From the NCBI GenBank assembly GCA_913774955.1, contig CAJYKV010000024.1, positions 328,831-392,830 on the forward strand: DNA of 64,000 nucleotides, in the 5' to 3' direction. A model generated the notes under the pieces. It saw only the letters and a program-made list of their open reading frames with translations, did not search any database and had not been told where the DNA came from. Below are positions 50,010 to 60,136 of the stretch, piece by piece; position 1 is the first letter of the stretch, and the number at the start of each line of letters is the position of its first letter. The DNA comes from an uncultured Acidovorax sp. (GTDB lineage Bacteria; Pseudomonadota; Gammaproteobacteria; Burkholderiales; Burkholderiaceae_C). Both the position numbers and the translations under genes were made by a program.

Positions 50010-50600
50010 ATGTCCTCCCACGGCTTCCACGTCCATGGGCCGCACGACCACGCCGTCGAGCACGCCGCCCAGCACGCCCATTCCGATGCCGGGCACGGCA
50101 CCATGACCAGCCGCATCGCGATGGCCACGGCGATCATCGCCACGGTGGGTGCCATCTTCTCGTACATGGGCGGCGCCACGCAGGCCAATGCCGGCCTGAT
50201 CAAGAACGACGCCGCCATCCGCAAGACCGAGGCGGCCAACCAGTGGGCGTACTACCAGTCCAAGAGCACCAAGCAGTCGGTGACGGAACTCGCGCGCGAC
50301 CTCGCACCCGAAGCCCGCAAGCCCGAGCTGCAGGCGAAGCTGGACCGGTACGAGCAGGAAAAGAACGACATCCGCAAGAGCGCCGAATCCCTCGAGGCGC
50401 AATCGCTCGCGCTCGACCGTCAGAGCGAGGAACAGATGCACCAGCACCACCGCTGGGCGCAGGCCACCACGGTGCTGCAGGTCGCCATCGCGCTGGCCGC
50501 GATCGCCCTGCTCACGCGCCGCAAGTGGCTGGAGCGGGGCATGTACGGCGTCGCGGCCGTGGGCCTGGCCGTCGGCGCCCTGGCGTTCTTCCACATCTGA
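50010..50600 (+). CDS. DUF4337-type membrane protein
   Basis: 196 residues. His-rich N-terminus (HVHGPHDHAVEHAAQHAH), a membrane helix near IAMATAIIATVGAIFSYMGG (about 36-55), a long amphipathic helical region with coiled-coil character (about 60-150, rich in Glu, Lys and Gln), and two C-terminal helices (VLQVAIALAAIALL, YGVAAVGLAVGALAFF). This layout fits DUF4337, whose function is unknown. It sits between thyA and folA and probably shares their transcript. Confidence 0.85.
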   Translation: MSSHGFHVHGPHDHAVEHAAQHAHSDAGHGTMTSRIAMATAIIATVGAIFSYMGGATQANAGLIKNDAAIRKTEAANQWAYYQSKSTKQSVTELARDLAPEARKPELQAKLDRYEQEKNDIRKSAESLEAQSLALDRQSEEQMHQHHRWAQATTVLQVAIALAAIALLTRRKWLERGMYGVAAVGLAVGALAFFHI

Positions 50601-50632
50601 CACCGCACCCGGCCCGCCACGGGAAAACCACC

Positions 50633-51127
50633 ATGGACCTGCGACTCATCTACGCACGCGCCGCCAACGGCACCATCGGCCGGGACAACGCCATGCCCTG
50701 GCATCTGCCCGAAGACCTGGCGCACTTCAAGCAGCTGACCCTGGGCGCCACCGTCGTCATGGGCCGCAAGACCTGGGACTCGCTCCCGCCGCGCTTCCGC
50801 CCCCTGCCCGGTCGCGCCAACATCGTCGTCACGCGGCAGGCGGATTGGCGCGCAGACGGCGCCCTGCGTGCAGGCAGCCTGGACGAAGCCCTCGGCATCG
50901 CACGGGCGAATGGCGCCACGGCCTGGATCATGGGCGGCGCCCAGGTCTATGCACAGGCGCTGCCGCTCGCGGACGGCGTCGAGGTGACCGAGATCCACCA
51001 AAACTTCGACGGCGATGCGTTCGCCCCGGTCCTCGGGCCGGAGTGGCGCGAGGTCGCCCGCAGCCCCGTACAGCAGTCGTCGGGCAGCGGCCTCCCGTTC
51101 TCCTTCGTGAGCTACCGGCGGCACTGA
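50633..51127 (+). CDS. folA: Dihydrofolate reductase
   Basis: 164 residues. It reduces dihydrofolate with NADPH to keep the folate cycle running after ThyA. Seen: LIYARAANGTIGRDNAMPWH (about 4-23, with the active-site Trp), LPEDLAHFKQLT with the acidic residue of the active site (Glu27), VVMGRKTWDSLP (about 41-52), and IMGGAQVYAQAL (about 98-109). Length and motifs are typical of trimethoprim-sensitive chromosomal enzymes. Confidence 0.98.
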   Translation: MDLRLIYARAANGTIGRDNAMPWHLPEDLAHFKQLTLGATVVMGRKTWDSLPPRFRPLPGRANIVVTRQADWRADGALRAGSLDEALGIARANGATAWIMGGAQVYAQALPLADGVEVTEIHQNFDGDAFAPVLGPEWREVARSPVQQSSGSGLPFSFVSYRRH

Positions 51128-51178
51128 GCCCCGCCCGCACGCCCTGCTGCCCCTTTGTCCGTCCACCGAACTGCCCCC

Positions 51179-51955
51179 ATGAAGCTGGCCACCTGGAACG
51201 TCAACTCCCTCTCCGTCCGACTGCCGCAGGTGCTGGCCTGGCTCGCCGACAACCCCGTGGACGCCATCGGCCTGCAGGAACTCAAACTGGTCGACGAGAA
51301 GTTTCCCTTCGACGCCCTGCAGGCCGCCGGCTACCATGCCGCGACCTTCGGCCAGAAGACCTACAACGGCGTCGCCATACTGAGCCGCTCGCCCCTGCGC
51401 GACGTGGTGCGCAACATTCCCGGCCACGAGGACGCCCAGGCACGGGTCATTGCCGCCACGCTCGACACGCCCGAAGGCCCCTTGCGGCTGGTCAACTGCT
51501 ATTTCGTCAACGGCCAGGCGCCCGGCTCGGAAAAATTCGCCTACAAGATGCTGTGGCTGGAGGCGCTGCACCGCTGGCTGAAGGAAGAAATGGCGGCCCA
51601 TCCCCGCCTCGTGCTGGTGGGGGACTTCAACGTCGCGCCCGAAGACCGGGACTCCTTCGATCCCGTGGGCCTCAAGGACACGATCCATCACACGGTGGAG
51701 GAGCGTACACACTTCCAGGCGCTGCTCGGGCTGGGACTGACCGACGCATTCCGCCTCTTCGAGCAGCCGGAAAAGAGCTTCTCCTGGTGGGACTACCGCA
51801 TGCTGGGCTTCCAGAAGAACCGCGGCCTGCGCATCGATCACATTCTCGTGAGCGAAGCCCTTAGACCGCGGGTGAGCGCCTGCGCCATCGACCGGCTGCC
51901 CCGCAAGAATCCTCAGCCCAGCGACCACGCGCCGGTGGTCGTCACCCTCGACTGA
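51179..51955 (+). CDS. xth: Exodeoxyribonuclease III (AP endonuclease)
   Basis: 258 residues. It cuts DNA at abasic sites and removes nucleotides 3' to 5' in base excision repair. Seen: KLATWNVNSLSVRLPQV (about 2-18), the metal-binding Glu in GLQELKLVD (about 31-39), GDFNVAPEDRD (about 147-157), WDYRML (about 203) and the C-terminal catalytic SDHAPVV. The in-frame TTG at 51155 is too early; ATG 51179 starts directly at the conserved strand. Confidence 0.97.
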   Translation: MKLATWNVNSLSVRLPQVLAWLADNPVDAIGLQELKLVDEKFPFDALQAAGYHAATFGQKTYNGVAILSRSPLRDVVRNIPGHEDAQARVIAATLDTPEGPLRLVNCYFVNGQAPGSEKFAYKMLWLEALHRWLKEEMAAHPRLVLVGDFNVAPEDRDSFDPVGLKDTIHHTVEERTHFQALLGLGLTDAFRLFEQPEKSFSWWDYRMLGFQKNRGLRIDHILVSEALRPRVSACAIDRLPRKNPQPSDHAPVVVTLD

Positions 51956-52016
51956 CGCACTTTCTGCAGGCCTGCCGGCGACCCCGGCCGGGCCTGCCGA
52001 AAGCAGCCCCAACGAA

Positions 52017-52044
52017 AAACGCCGTGGCGGCTGCCACGGCGTTT
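52017..52044. terminator. Bidirectional terminator after xth
   Basis: AAACGCCGTGGC and GCCACGGCGTTT pair over 12 bp around GGCT. A-runs and T-runs flank it on the two sides, so it can stop both xth (ends 51955) and the convergent gene ending at 52066. Confidence 0.85.
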
Positions 52045-52065
52045 CTCATTCAGGCAGATGCCGGA

Positions 52066-53079
52066 TCAGGGCATGGCCTTGTAACGGTCCCGCAGTGCGC
52101 GGACTTCGTCGTGGTTGCGCTGGGCACCTTCGGCCTGGCGCTCGACCAGCGTGCGCACGTTGGCCGGCAGGGACGCCTTCAGCGCCTTGCGGTAGCGGGC
52201 CACTGCGGCATCCTCGCCGCGCTCACACTCCTCCAGCACGGCCTTGTCATCGCTGGTGCTGAGGGCCGTCTTCACGGACACCCAGCCGCGGTGCAGTGCG
52301 CCGGACACGGAACCGCCGCTCGACGGCTCGCCGCCGTGGTTGCGGATCTCGCGCTCCAGTTCCGCTGCGGCGGAGGCGCATTCGCTGGCATGGCGCAGCA
52401 GGATGCCCTTCAGCTCGGGAGATTCGGCGTGTTCGGCCGAAGCGCGGAAGCCATATTCTCCATCGCGGCAGGATTCCAGCAGGTCGTCCAGCACGTCCAC
52501 GACGTCGTCGTTGTCCACCATGGCGGTGTCGCCCGTGGTGGACTGCGTCATGCTGCCCACGGCGGCGCCGGCGCCCACACCGCCTGCCGTGGACATGCCG
52601 CGGTCCATGTCGGTGGTGTAGCCGCGGCCCGCACGTTCCCAGGCGGCTCGGGTGGCGGGACGGGCCTCGTCCCATTCCATGCCGCTGGTACCGCGGGCCT
52701 GGCCCCAGTCACGTGCCAGGTGCGGTTCCACCGTGTCGAAGTCGCCTTCGTAGCGGCCCACGGAGCTCCAGCCCAGCTCGTACGCCGGACGGTACTCGTC
52801 GTACGTGCGGCCGCCGCGGTAGTAAGGCTCACGCTGGTAGCTCTCGCGCCAGTAGGCATCTTCCACGGTGGGGTTCACGGATTCGGCGGCCGCCTTGCCG
52901 GCCAGGCCACCGACCACGGCACCTGCGACGCCGCCCACGGCCGCGCCGATCGGGCCACCGAAGGCCCCGGCTGCCGCGCCGGCCACAGCGCCGCCCGCCG
53001 CACCAACGCCGGTGCCCACCGGATGGGCGCCGGGTTCGTTGGTCAAGGGGTCGCGGTTTGCATCGTTGAAATCCGACAT
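52066..53079 (-). CDS. Glycine-zipper plus PA2169-type four-helix-bundle (DUF2383) protein
   Basis: 337 residues. Three parts: an N-terminal glycine-zipper stretch of small residues (about 22-62, e.g. GAAGGAVAGAAAGAFGGPIG) that can pack into membranes; a Tyr/Arg/Glu-rich middle (about 70-150, YWRESYQREPYYRGG, YRPAYELGW); and a C-terminal ferritin-like bundle (about 190-337, DVVDVLDDLLESCRDGEYGF, LLRHASECASAAAELEREI) of the PA2169/DUF2383 family. No signal peptide. Such proteins are often stress-induced but have no proven role. The combination with a glycine zipper is notable. Confidence 0.85.
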   Translation of the reverse strand: MSDFNDANRDPLTNEPGAHPVGTGVGAAGGAVAGAAAGAFGGPIGAAVGGVAGAVVGGLAGKAAAESVNPTVEDAYWRESYQREPYYRGGRTYDEYRPAYELGWSSVGRYEGDFDTVEPHLARDWGQARGTSGMEWDEARPATRAAWERAGRGYTTDMDRGMSTAGGVGAGAAVGSMTQSTTGDTAMVDNDDVVDVLDDLLESCRDGEYGFRASAEHAESPELKGILLRHASECASAAAELEREIRNHGGEPSSGGSVSGALHRGWVSVKTALSTSDDKAVLEECERGEDAAVARYRKALKASLPANVRTLVERQAEGAQRNHDEVRALRDRYKAMP

Positions 53080-53266
53080 GAATTCGCTCCGGTTGGTTGA
53101 ACAGTGCCTTCATTCTGGAAGGCCCCGTGTCTCCGGAGGGTCGGCCTGCGGACTCCTGTCCTGTAGGACGTGGCCAGCAGCGTGGATGAGCCAGGGCGCT
53201 TGCTGCCTCGCTCCACTGCTCCACATTTCATAGCACACACCGCCCTGACAGCGGCGCATGGAGGTT

Positions 53267-54943
<1,677 letters not shown>

Positions 54944-54985
54944 GTGGTGGTTCTACCTTGTCTCGGAAATGAATGTCTCCGGACC

Positions 54986-56071
54986 TCAAGGCAAGGGAAT
55001 GAGGATGCGGAAATCGGTGCGACCCGGCATGCTGTCGCATTCGATCAAGCCGTCGTGCCGCTGCACGAAAGTCTGTGCGAGCGTCAGTCCCAGCCCCGAT
55101 CCTCCATCACGCCCCGTGACCAGCGGATAGAAGATCCGCTCCTTGATCGCTTCGGGGACGCCCGGTCCGTTGTCGATGACATGCAATTCCAGTGCCAGCC
55201 GGTACCGCTGCCGCCCGAAGGTCACCTGCCGGGCGACGCGCGTGCGCAGCGTGATCGTGGCATCCCCCGCAGCCATGCGGTCGGTCAGCACCTGCGCGGC
55301 GTTCTGCACGATGTTCAGCACCGCCTGGATGAGCTGGGCCCGGTCCCCCCGGAACTCGGGGATCGAGATGTCGTAGTCGCGCTGCACGCGCAGCCCGTGC
55401 GGGTACTCGACGAGGATCAGCGACCGCACGCGCTCGCACACCTCGTGGATGTTGACGTCGCCCACCAGGTGCGGATGCCGGTGCGGCGCGAGCAGCCGGT
55501 CCACCAGGCTCTGCAGCCGGTCCGCCTCGTGGATGATGACCTGCGTGTACTCGGTCATCTCCGGGTTGTCGAGCTCCATCTCGAGCAGCTGCGCCGCCCC
55601 GCGGATGCCGCCGAGCGGGTTCTTGATCTCGTGGGCCAGGTTGCGGATCAGTTCCTTGTTGGCCAGGGCCTGTTCGCGCAGGCGCTCCTCGCGGTCCTGC
55701 CGGGCCTGGGCCTCGAGCGGCCACATCTCCACCAGGATCTCGCCCGTCTGCTCGGCCACCGCCACATGCACGTGCACGGGAATCTGCTCCTGCAGCGGTC
55801 CGCGCCGCAGTCCCGCTTCGAAGCGCAGGGCGGCGAAGTCCTGTTCCCGGGCGCCCGCCAGCGCGGTCTGCAGCAGCGCGGGGTCGGTGAACAGGGTGGA
55901 GAAGTCGGTGGTCTCCAGCGTGCGGCGGGACAGGCCCAGCGTGTCCTCGAGGGAGGCGTTCGCGAACATCACGGAGCCGTCCCGGTGGAGCACCGCCACC
56001 AGGGTGGACACCAGATCCAGGGCGAGATAGCGCTCCGACGGGCGCGCAGCGGATGCGGGAGCCACGCTCAA
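54986..56071 (-). CDS. ntrB: Nitrogen sensor kinase/phosphatase NtrB
   Basis: 361 residues. PAS-like N-terminal domain (about 18-120), dimerisation/phospho-acceptor helix with His147 (RNLAHEIKNPLGGIRGA), and ATPase domain with the N box (VLNIVQNAAQ), DNGPGVP and GGSGLGLTLAQ. It phosphorylates NtrC when nitrogen is short. The first frame codon is TTG at 56071, overlapping the upstream stop as TTGA; GTG at 56065 is an equally possible start. No ATG is available near the N-terminus. Confidence 0.95.
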   Translation of the reverse strand: MSVAPASAARPSERYLALDLVSTLVAVLHRDGSVMFANASLEDTLGLSRRTLETTDFSTLFTDPALLQTALAGAREQDFAALRFEAGLRRGPLQEQIPVHVHVAVAEQTGEILVEMWPLEAQARQDREERLREQALANKELIRNLAHEIKNPLGGIRGAAQLLEMELDNPEMTEYTQVIIHEADRLQSLVDRLLAPHRHPHLVGDVNIHEVCERVRSLILVEYPHGLRVQRDYDISIPEFRGDRAQLIQAVLNIVQNAAQVLTDRMAAGDATITLRTRVARQVTFGRQRYRLALELHVIDNGPGVPEAIKERIFYPLVTGRDGGSGLGLTLAQTFVQRHDGLIECDSMPGRTDFRILIPLP

Positions 56072-56586
56072 CGGCCCGCCCCGCCCGGCAGGCGGGCGAG
56101 TTCGCGCTTGATGCCGGCGACATCGCTCTCGGCGCGCGCCACGGCCGCCTTGAGCTCCGCCGTCCGCTCGATGTAGACCTGCGGATTGCGCAGTTCCAGC
56201 GCCGTGCGCTGCGGTTCACCGTTGTTGTAGTCCTTGCTCAGCTCGGCGAGGCGCGCCTCCGCCTTGCGCAGTTCCGCTTCCAGGATGGCGCGCGCGTCCG
56301 AATCGCGGGCCCGCTGGTCATTGGCGTCCACGCGCGGCGCGTTGGAAGGCGATGCGGCCGGCGCCGCAGTGGTCGCGCCACCACCCTGCTGGGTCGTGGC
56401 GGCCGATGAGGGGCGGGTTCCCTGCACCACGGTGACGTTGCCGCCCTCCACGAGCTTGCAGCCCCTTTCCCGGGCCTGGGATGCGTTGTTGGTGTACTCG
56501 TTGCCGCAGCGGTAGATGCGGTCCTGGGACCAGGCTGCCGGCGCCAGGGCGACCAGCGCCAGGAGCACGGTGAGAGTTTTCGTCAT
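56068..56586 (-). CDS. Exported DUF4124-like protein
   Basis: 172 residues. Signal peptide (MTKTLTVLLALVALAPAAWS), then a short Cys-containing motif IYRCGNEYTNNASQARERGC like the DUF4124 domain, a low-complexity Thr/Ala/Gln linker, and a C-terminal coiled-coil helix (about 95-165: LEAELRKAEARLAELSKD, LKAAVARAESDVAGIKREL). Function unknown; it acts in the periplasm. It lies between glnA and ntrB, a position I recall in other Comamonadaceae, and overlaps ntrB by about 4 bp. Confidence 0.85.
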   Translation of the reverse strand: MTKTLTVLLALVALAPAAWSQDRIYRCGNEYTNNASQARERGCKLVEGGNVTVVQGTRPSSAATTQQGGGATTAAPAASPSNAPRVDANDQRARDSDARAILEAELRKAEARLAELSKDYNNGEPQRTALELRNPQVYIERTAELKAAVARAESDVAGIKRELARLPGGAGR

Positions 56587-56708
56587 TCAAAGTCCTCGCA
56601 GGGCATGCCGCAGGCATGCGGAAGCTGTCCGGAAGTATCCCCCAATCGACCGCCCACCGCCACGGACCGCCCCGGACCGCAGGGTCTTCGCCCTTGCCGG
56701 CTGCCATG

Positions 56709-56732
56709 AAAAAGGGCGGCCGAAGCCGCCCT
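56709..56732 (-). terminator. Intrinsic terminator of glnA
   Basis: Leftward AGGGCGGC and GCCGCCCT pair perfectly around TTCG and run into five T. It stands 43 bp after the glnA stop, separating glnA from the downstream DUF4124-ntrB-ntrC unit. Confidence 0.9.
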
Positions 56733-56774
56733 GCCGCATCCTGCGCCCCCGGCATGCCGCCGGGGCCACGGGGA

Positions 56775-58190
56775 TCACAGCGAGTAGTACATGTCGTACT
56801 CGACCGGGTGCGGAGCCATGCGGAAGCGCGTGACTTCGCCCATCTTCAGCTCGATGTAGGCATCCAGCATGGAGTCCGAGAACACGCCGCCCTTGGTCAG
56901 GAACGCGCGGTCCTTGTCCAGGTACTCGAGCGCCTGGTCGAGGCTGTGGCACACGGTCGGCACCAGCTTGTCTTCCTCGGGCGGCAGATGGTAGAGATCC
57001 TTCGTGGCGGCTTCGCCCGGATGGATCTTGTTTTCCACGCCGTCCAGGCCGGCCATCATCAGTGCGGAGAAGCACAGGTACGGGTTGGCCGAAGGATCGG
57101 GGAAGCGCGCCTCGATGCGGCGGCCCTTCGGGTTCGCCACGTAGGGGATGCGGATCGAAGCCGAGCGGTTGCGGGCCGAGTAGGCCAGCTTCACGGGGGC
57201 CTCGAAGCCGGGCACCAGGCGCTTGTAGCTGTTCGTGCCGGGGTTGGTGATGGCGTTCAGGGCACGGGCGTGCTTGATGATGCCGCCGATGTAGTACAGG
57301 GCGAAGTCGGAGAGGCCTGCATAGCCGTCGCCGGCGAACAGGTTCTTGCCATCCTTCCAGATGGACTGGTGCACGTGCATGCCGGAGCCGTTGTCGCCGG
57401 CGTAGGGCTTGGGCATGAAGGTGGCGGTCTTGCCGTAGGCGTTCGCCACGTTCCAGACCACGTACTTCAGGACCTGCGTCCAGTCGGCGCGCTCGACCAG
57501 CGTGCTGAACTTGGTGCCGATCTCGTTCTGGCCGGCGCCCGCCACTTCGTGGTGGAACACTTCGACCGGGATGCCCAGCGATTCGAGGATCAGCGACATT
57601 TCGGCGCGCATGTCCTGCGTGCTGTCGACCGGGGGCACGGGGAAGTAGCCGCCCTTGACCGTGGGACGGTGGCCGCGGTTGCCGCCTTCGAGCTTGGCAC
57701 CCGTGTTCCAGGGGGCTTCGTACTCTTCGATCTCGAACATGACCTTGCCCGGCTCGTTGGACCAGCGCACGCCGTCGAAGATGAAGAATTCGGGTTCCGG
57801 ACCGAAGAAGGCCGTGTCGCCCAGGCCGGAGGCCTTCAGGTAGGCTTCGGCGCGCTTGGCGATGGAGCGGGGATCGCGGTCATAGGCCTTGCCGTCGCCC
57901 GGCTCGATCACGTCGCACTGCAGGAACAGCGTGGTTTCTTCGAAGAACGGATCGATGTTGGCCGTGCTCGGGTCGGGCATCAGCTGCATGTCCGAGGCTT
58001 CGATCCCCTTCCAGCCGGCCACGGAAGAGCCGTCAAACGCATGGCCCGACGTGAACTTGTCTTCGTCGAAATGGGACACCGGCACGGTGACGTGCTGCTC
58101 TTTGCCGCGGGTGTCGGTGAAGCGGAAGTCTACGAACTTCACTTCGTTCTCCTTCACCATCTTCATCACGTCTGCAACGGTCTTTGCCAT
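56775..58190 (-). CDS. glnA: Glutamine synthetase type I
   Basis: 471 residues. GlnA makes glutamine from glutamate and ammonia as a dodecamer. Seen: [20 protein letters not shown] (about 18-37), [17 protein letters not shown] (about 53-69), the metal-site [12 protein letters not shown] (about 128-139), the [10 protein letters not shown] block (about 263-272), [20 protein letters not shown] (about 350) and, near residue 400 in [10 protein letters not shown], the tyrosine that GlnE adenylylates in this class. Regulation: sigma-54 promoter and NtrC sites upstream, own terminator downstream. Confidence 0.99.
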   Translation of the reverse strand: MAKTVADVMKMVKENEVKFVDFRFTDTRGKEQHVTVPVSHFDEDKFTSGHAFDGSSVAGWKGIEASDMQLMPDPSTANIDPFFEETTLFLQCDVIEPGDGKAYDRDPRSIAKRAEAYLKASGLGDTAFFGPEPEFFIFDGVRWSNEPGKVMFEIEEYEAPWNTGAKLEGGNRGHRPTVKGGYFPVPPVDSTQDMRAEMSLILESLGIPVEVFHHEVAGAGQNEIGTKFSTLVERADWTQVLKYVVWNVANAYGKTATFMPKPYAGDNGSGMHVHQSIWKDGKNLFAGDGYAGLSDFALYYIGGIIKHARALNAITNPGTNSYKRLVPGFEAPVKLAYSARNRSASIRIPYVANPKGRRIEARFPDPSANPYLCFSALMMAGLDGVENKIHPGEAATKDLYHLPPEEDKLVPTVCHSLDQALEYLDKDRAFLTKGGVFSDSMLDAYIELKMGEVTRFRMAPHPVEYDMYYSL

Positions 58191-58240
58191 CAGGATCTCC
58201 AGGATTTAGCGTTTGTTGAAAAAAACCACGGTCGTCAAAA

Positions 58241-58256
58241 AGCAGATTGCGTGCCA
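58241..58256 (-). promoter_or_regulatory. Sigma-54 promoter of glnA
   Basis: On the leftward strand the site reads TGGCACGCAATCTGCT, which matches the -24/-12 consensus TGGCACGNNNNTTGCW at all fixed positions but one. GG and GC have the exact 10-bp spacing. Transcription should begin near 58230, about 40 bp before the glnA ATG. Confidence 0.9.
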
Positions 58257-58281
58257 GCATGCACTAACGCGGAGCATGCAC
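58256..58281. repeat. Direct repeat AGCATGCAC upstream of the sigma-54 site
   Basis: AGCATGCAC occurs at 58256-58264 and again at 58273-58281, one and a half helical turns apart (17 bp), each with a palindromic GCATGC core. It abuts the -24 element and could bind a regulator. Confidence 0.5.
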
Positions 58282-58309
58282 ACCGTCCGCCGGACCCGCC
58301 CATCGGCAA

Positions 58310-58326
58310 TGCACCAGAAGCGGGCT
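58310..58326. promoter_or_regulatory. Weak NtrC-site-like sequence
   Basis: The left half TGCACCA is perfect but the right half is poor (about 10 of 14 consensus positions of TGCACCA-N3-TGGTGCA). A second weak site of similar quality is at 58359-58375. Confidence 0.35.
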
Positions 58327-58348
58327 TCACTCGCATGCGCAGCCCCAT

Positions 58349-59176
58349 TCAGGTATTGCGCACCAACTCGGGGCCCATGGATGCACCAAATTCGTGCAGT
58401 CCCTGAATGAGGGCGTCCCAGGCCCCGGGTACCAGGGCCGAGCGGCCCTTCACACCCAGTTCGATGTGCCGTCCGTGCACGGGATGGTCCACGCTCGGCA
58501 GGCTGAACACTTTCACGCCGGGATGTCCGGCCTCCACGCGCTCCATGAGCGGCGTGAGCGCCGCCTCCATCGCGCCGTACACCACGACGGAACGCTCCGT
58601 CTGCGGTTGCCGATTGAACCACTGCCGGCAGTGCGCGTCGAGCACCCCTTCGATCATCGGCCATGCCATCACCGGAAACCCCGGAACGAAATGCACGGTG
58701 CCGCCGCCCGCGCCGTCGCATGAGAACCCGGGAATCTTGTTGTAGGGGTTGGGAATGATCCGTGCGCCTTGCGGAAACACACCCATGTTCAGCCGGTGCA
58801 CGTTGTCCGCCCGGTCGGGCTCGTAAGGGGTGCCCTGCTCCTGCGCCACGTCCCGCATGCGCTCCCGGATCAGCTCGGCGGCTTCGGGGTGCAGCGCCAG
58901 TTCGGCGCCCAACGCGCGCGCGGCGCACTGCCGCGTGTGGTCGTCCGGGGTGGCGCCGATGCCGCCGCACGAGAACACGATGTCGGCAGACGAGAAGGCG
59001 CGTCGAAGGGTCGCCGTGATGCGCTCCGGATCGTCCCCCACGTAATCGGCGTACGCCAGCGGCAGCCCGCGCGCCGACAGCAGCTCGATCACCTTGGGCA
59101 TGTGCTTGTCGGCCCGTTTGCCGGAAAGTATTTCGTCACCGACGATGATGAGGCCGAACGAGGGAACCGGTGTCAT
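58349..59176 (-). CDS. MoaB/Mog-domain (CinA-like) molybdopterin-binding protein
   Basis: 275 residues. Seen: FGLIIVGDEILSGKRADKH (about 8-26), DYVGDDPERITATLRRAF (about 44-61), the SCGGIGATPDDHTRQCAA block (about 69-86) and GARIIPNPYNKIPGF (about 135-149), the signature of MoCF-biosynthesis/CinA N-terminal domains. These bind molybdopterin-like nucleotides or act as nicotinamide-nucleotide-related enzymes; the CinA deamidase domain is absent, so the exact role is open. ATG 59176 overlaps the EI24 gene stop as ATGA. Its last codons contain NtrC sites for glnA. Confidence 0.88.
   Translation of the reverse strand: MTPVPSFGLIIVGDEILSGKRADKHMPKVIELLSARGLPLAYADYVGDDPERITATLRRAFSSADIVFSCGGIGATPDDHTRQCAARALGAELALHPEAAELIRERMRDVAQEQGTPYEPDRADNVHRLNMGVFPQGARIIPNPYNKIPGFSCDGAGGGTVHFVPGFPVMAWPMIEGVLDAHCRQWFNRQPQTERSVVVYGAMEAALTPLMERVEAGHPGVKVFSLPSVDHPVHGRHIELGVKGRSALVPGAWDALIQGLHEFGASMGPELVRNT
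58382..58398. promoter_or_regulatory. Strong NtrC binding site for glnA
   Basis: TGCACCAAATTCGTGCA matches the NtrC consensus TGCACCANNNTGGTGCA at 13 of 14 fixed positions. It lies about 150-160 bp upstream of the expected glnA start, a usual enhancer distance, and inside the 3' coding end of the upstream gene. Confidence 0.8.
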
Positions 59177-60084
59177 GCGGAGGGTCCAGGAGAAGAGGAG
59201 GAAGAGGAAGAGGAAGAAAGAGCGGGGTTCGTCCGCAGCCCGGGCGCCGAGGCTGCCATGACGCTCCCGGGAGCGGAACCGTTCCCGCCGGAAGCCGCAG
59301 CGCGCGATTGTTCCAGCACGGAAAGGCAATAGTGCGTGAACCACAGCGACGAGAACGCGAACACCAGCGTGTAGATCCACACGGCCACCGGAATGAGCAC
59401 CACGAAGGCCGCCGCGAAAACGATGCCCGAAGCCCACACGATGCCAGGCGCCGCGCCGAGGTAGCCGGTGACGATGCCGATGCCCAGCAAGCGCATCCGG
59501 TGCCTGCGCATGATGGCCTCGCGCTCCGCCTTGTCCGCATGCTCGCCCAGCGCATCGAACGCCATCACGCGATAGGTCAGCCATCCCCAGATCAAGGGGG
59601 GCAGCACCAACACGAGAGGAGGGATGAACCAGAGCGGCACCGACACGGCCAGCGCCAGAAGTGCCGCCACGGTCGAGCCGAGCGACCAGAACACGCTGGC
59701 GACGAACGACGCGCCACCCCGGCGCTCCAGCGCGGGAAACCGCCGCTGCGCCACCAGCGACACCAGCGCCGGCGTCATCAGCATCGCTACCGCCAGCACG
59801 GACAGCACCACGATCACCGGGGTGACCAGTACCGCCAGCAGCAACGGCGCCAGCAGCGACGGGCCCTGCACCCCGGCGTCCTGCAGCCAGCCTCGGATGA
59901 ACGACAGCCACGACCAGGAATCGAGCACCGACTGCAGCCACGCCACGCCGGGATCCCACCAGAAATGCCCGAACAGCCACGCCAGCAGAGCGATCACCAG
60001 CAGCGGCAGCAGCGACAGCGCCATCACCCGCGGAAGGACGCAGTACGCCGCGGCGCGCCAGAACGAATCGATGAGCAGCCTCAT
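59173..60084 (-). CDS. EI24-domain inner-membrane protein with poly-serine tail
   Basis: 303 residues. Multiple hydrophobic helices (ALSLLPLLVIALLAWLFG, LLAPLLLAVLVTPVIVVLSV, LLALAVSVPLWFIPPLVLVL, GIVFAAAFVVLIPVAVWIYT, LVFAFSSLWFTHYCLSVLE) and the block WGWLTYRVMAFDALGEHAD match the EI24/CysZ-like family, some of which move sulfate; the role here is unknown. The C-terminus ends in a run of nine serines encoded by a purine repeat on the opposite strand (59190-59221). Confidence 0.85.
   Translation of the reverse strand: MRLLIDSFWRAAAYCVLPRVMALSLLPLLVIALLAWLFGHFWWDPGVAWLQSVLDSWSWLSFIRGWLQDAGVQGPSLLAPLLLAVLVTPVIVVLSVLAVAMLMTPALVSLVAQRRFPALERRGGASFVASVFWSLGSTVAALLALAVSVPLWFIPPLVLVLPPLIWGWLTYRVMAFDALGEHADKAEREAIMRRHRMRLLGIGIVTGYLGAAPGIVWASGIVFAAAFVVLIPVAVWIYTLVFAFSSLWFTHYCLSVLEQSRAAASGGNGSAPGSVMAASAPGLRTNPALSSSSSSSSSPGPSA
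59190..59221. repeat. Purine (GGAAGA)n tract in the EI24 gene 3' end
   Basis: About 32 bp of pure G and A on the plus strand with GGAAGA and GGAGAAGA units; on the coding strand it is TCT/TCC serine codons. It is a simple repeat open to slippage; unit size of 3 or 6 bp mostly keeps the frame. Confidence 0.7.
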
Positions 60085-60136
60085 GGGCGCCAAGCATAGC
60101 GCCGAAGCATGAACGCACCAGGGCCGGGGGGCTTCT

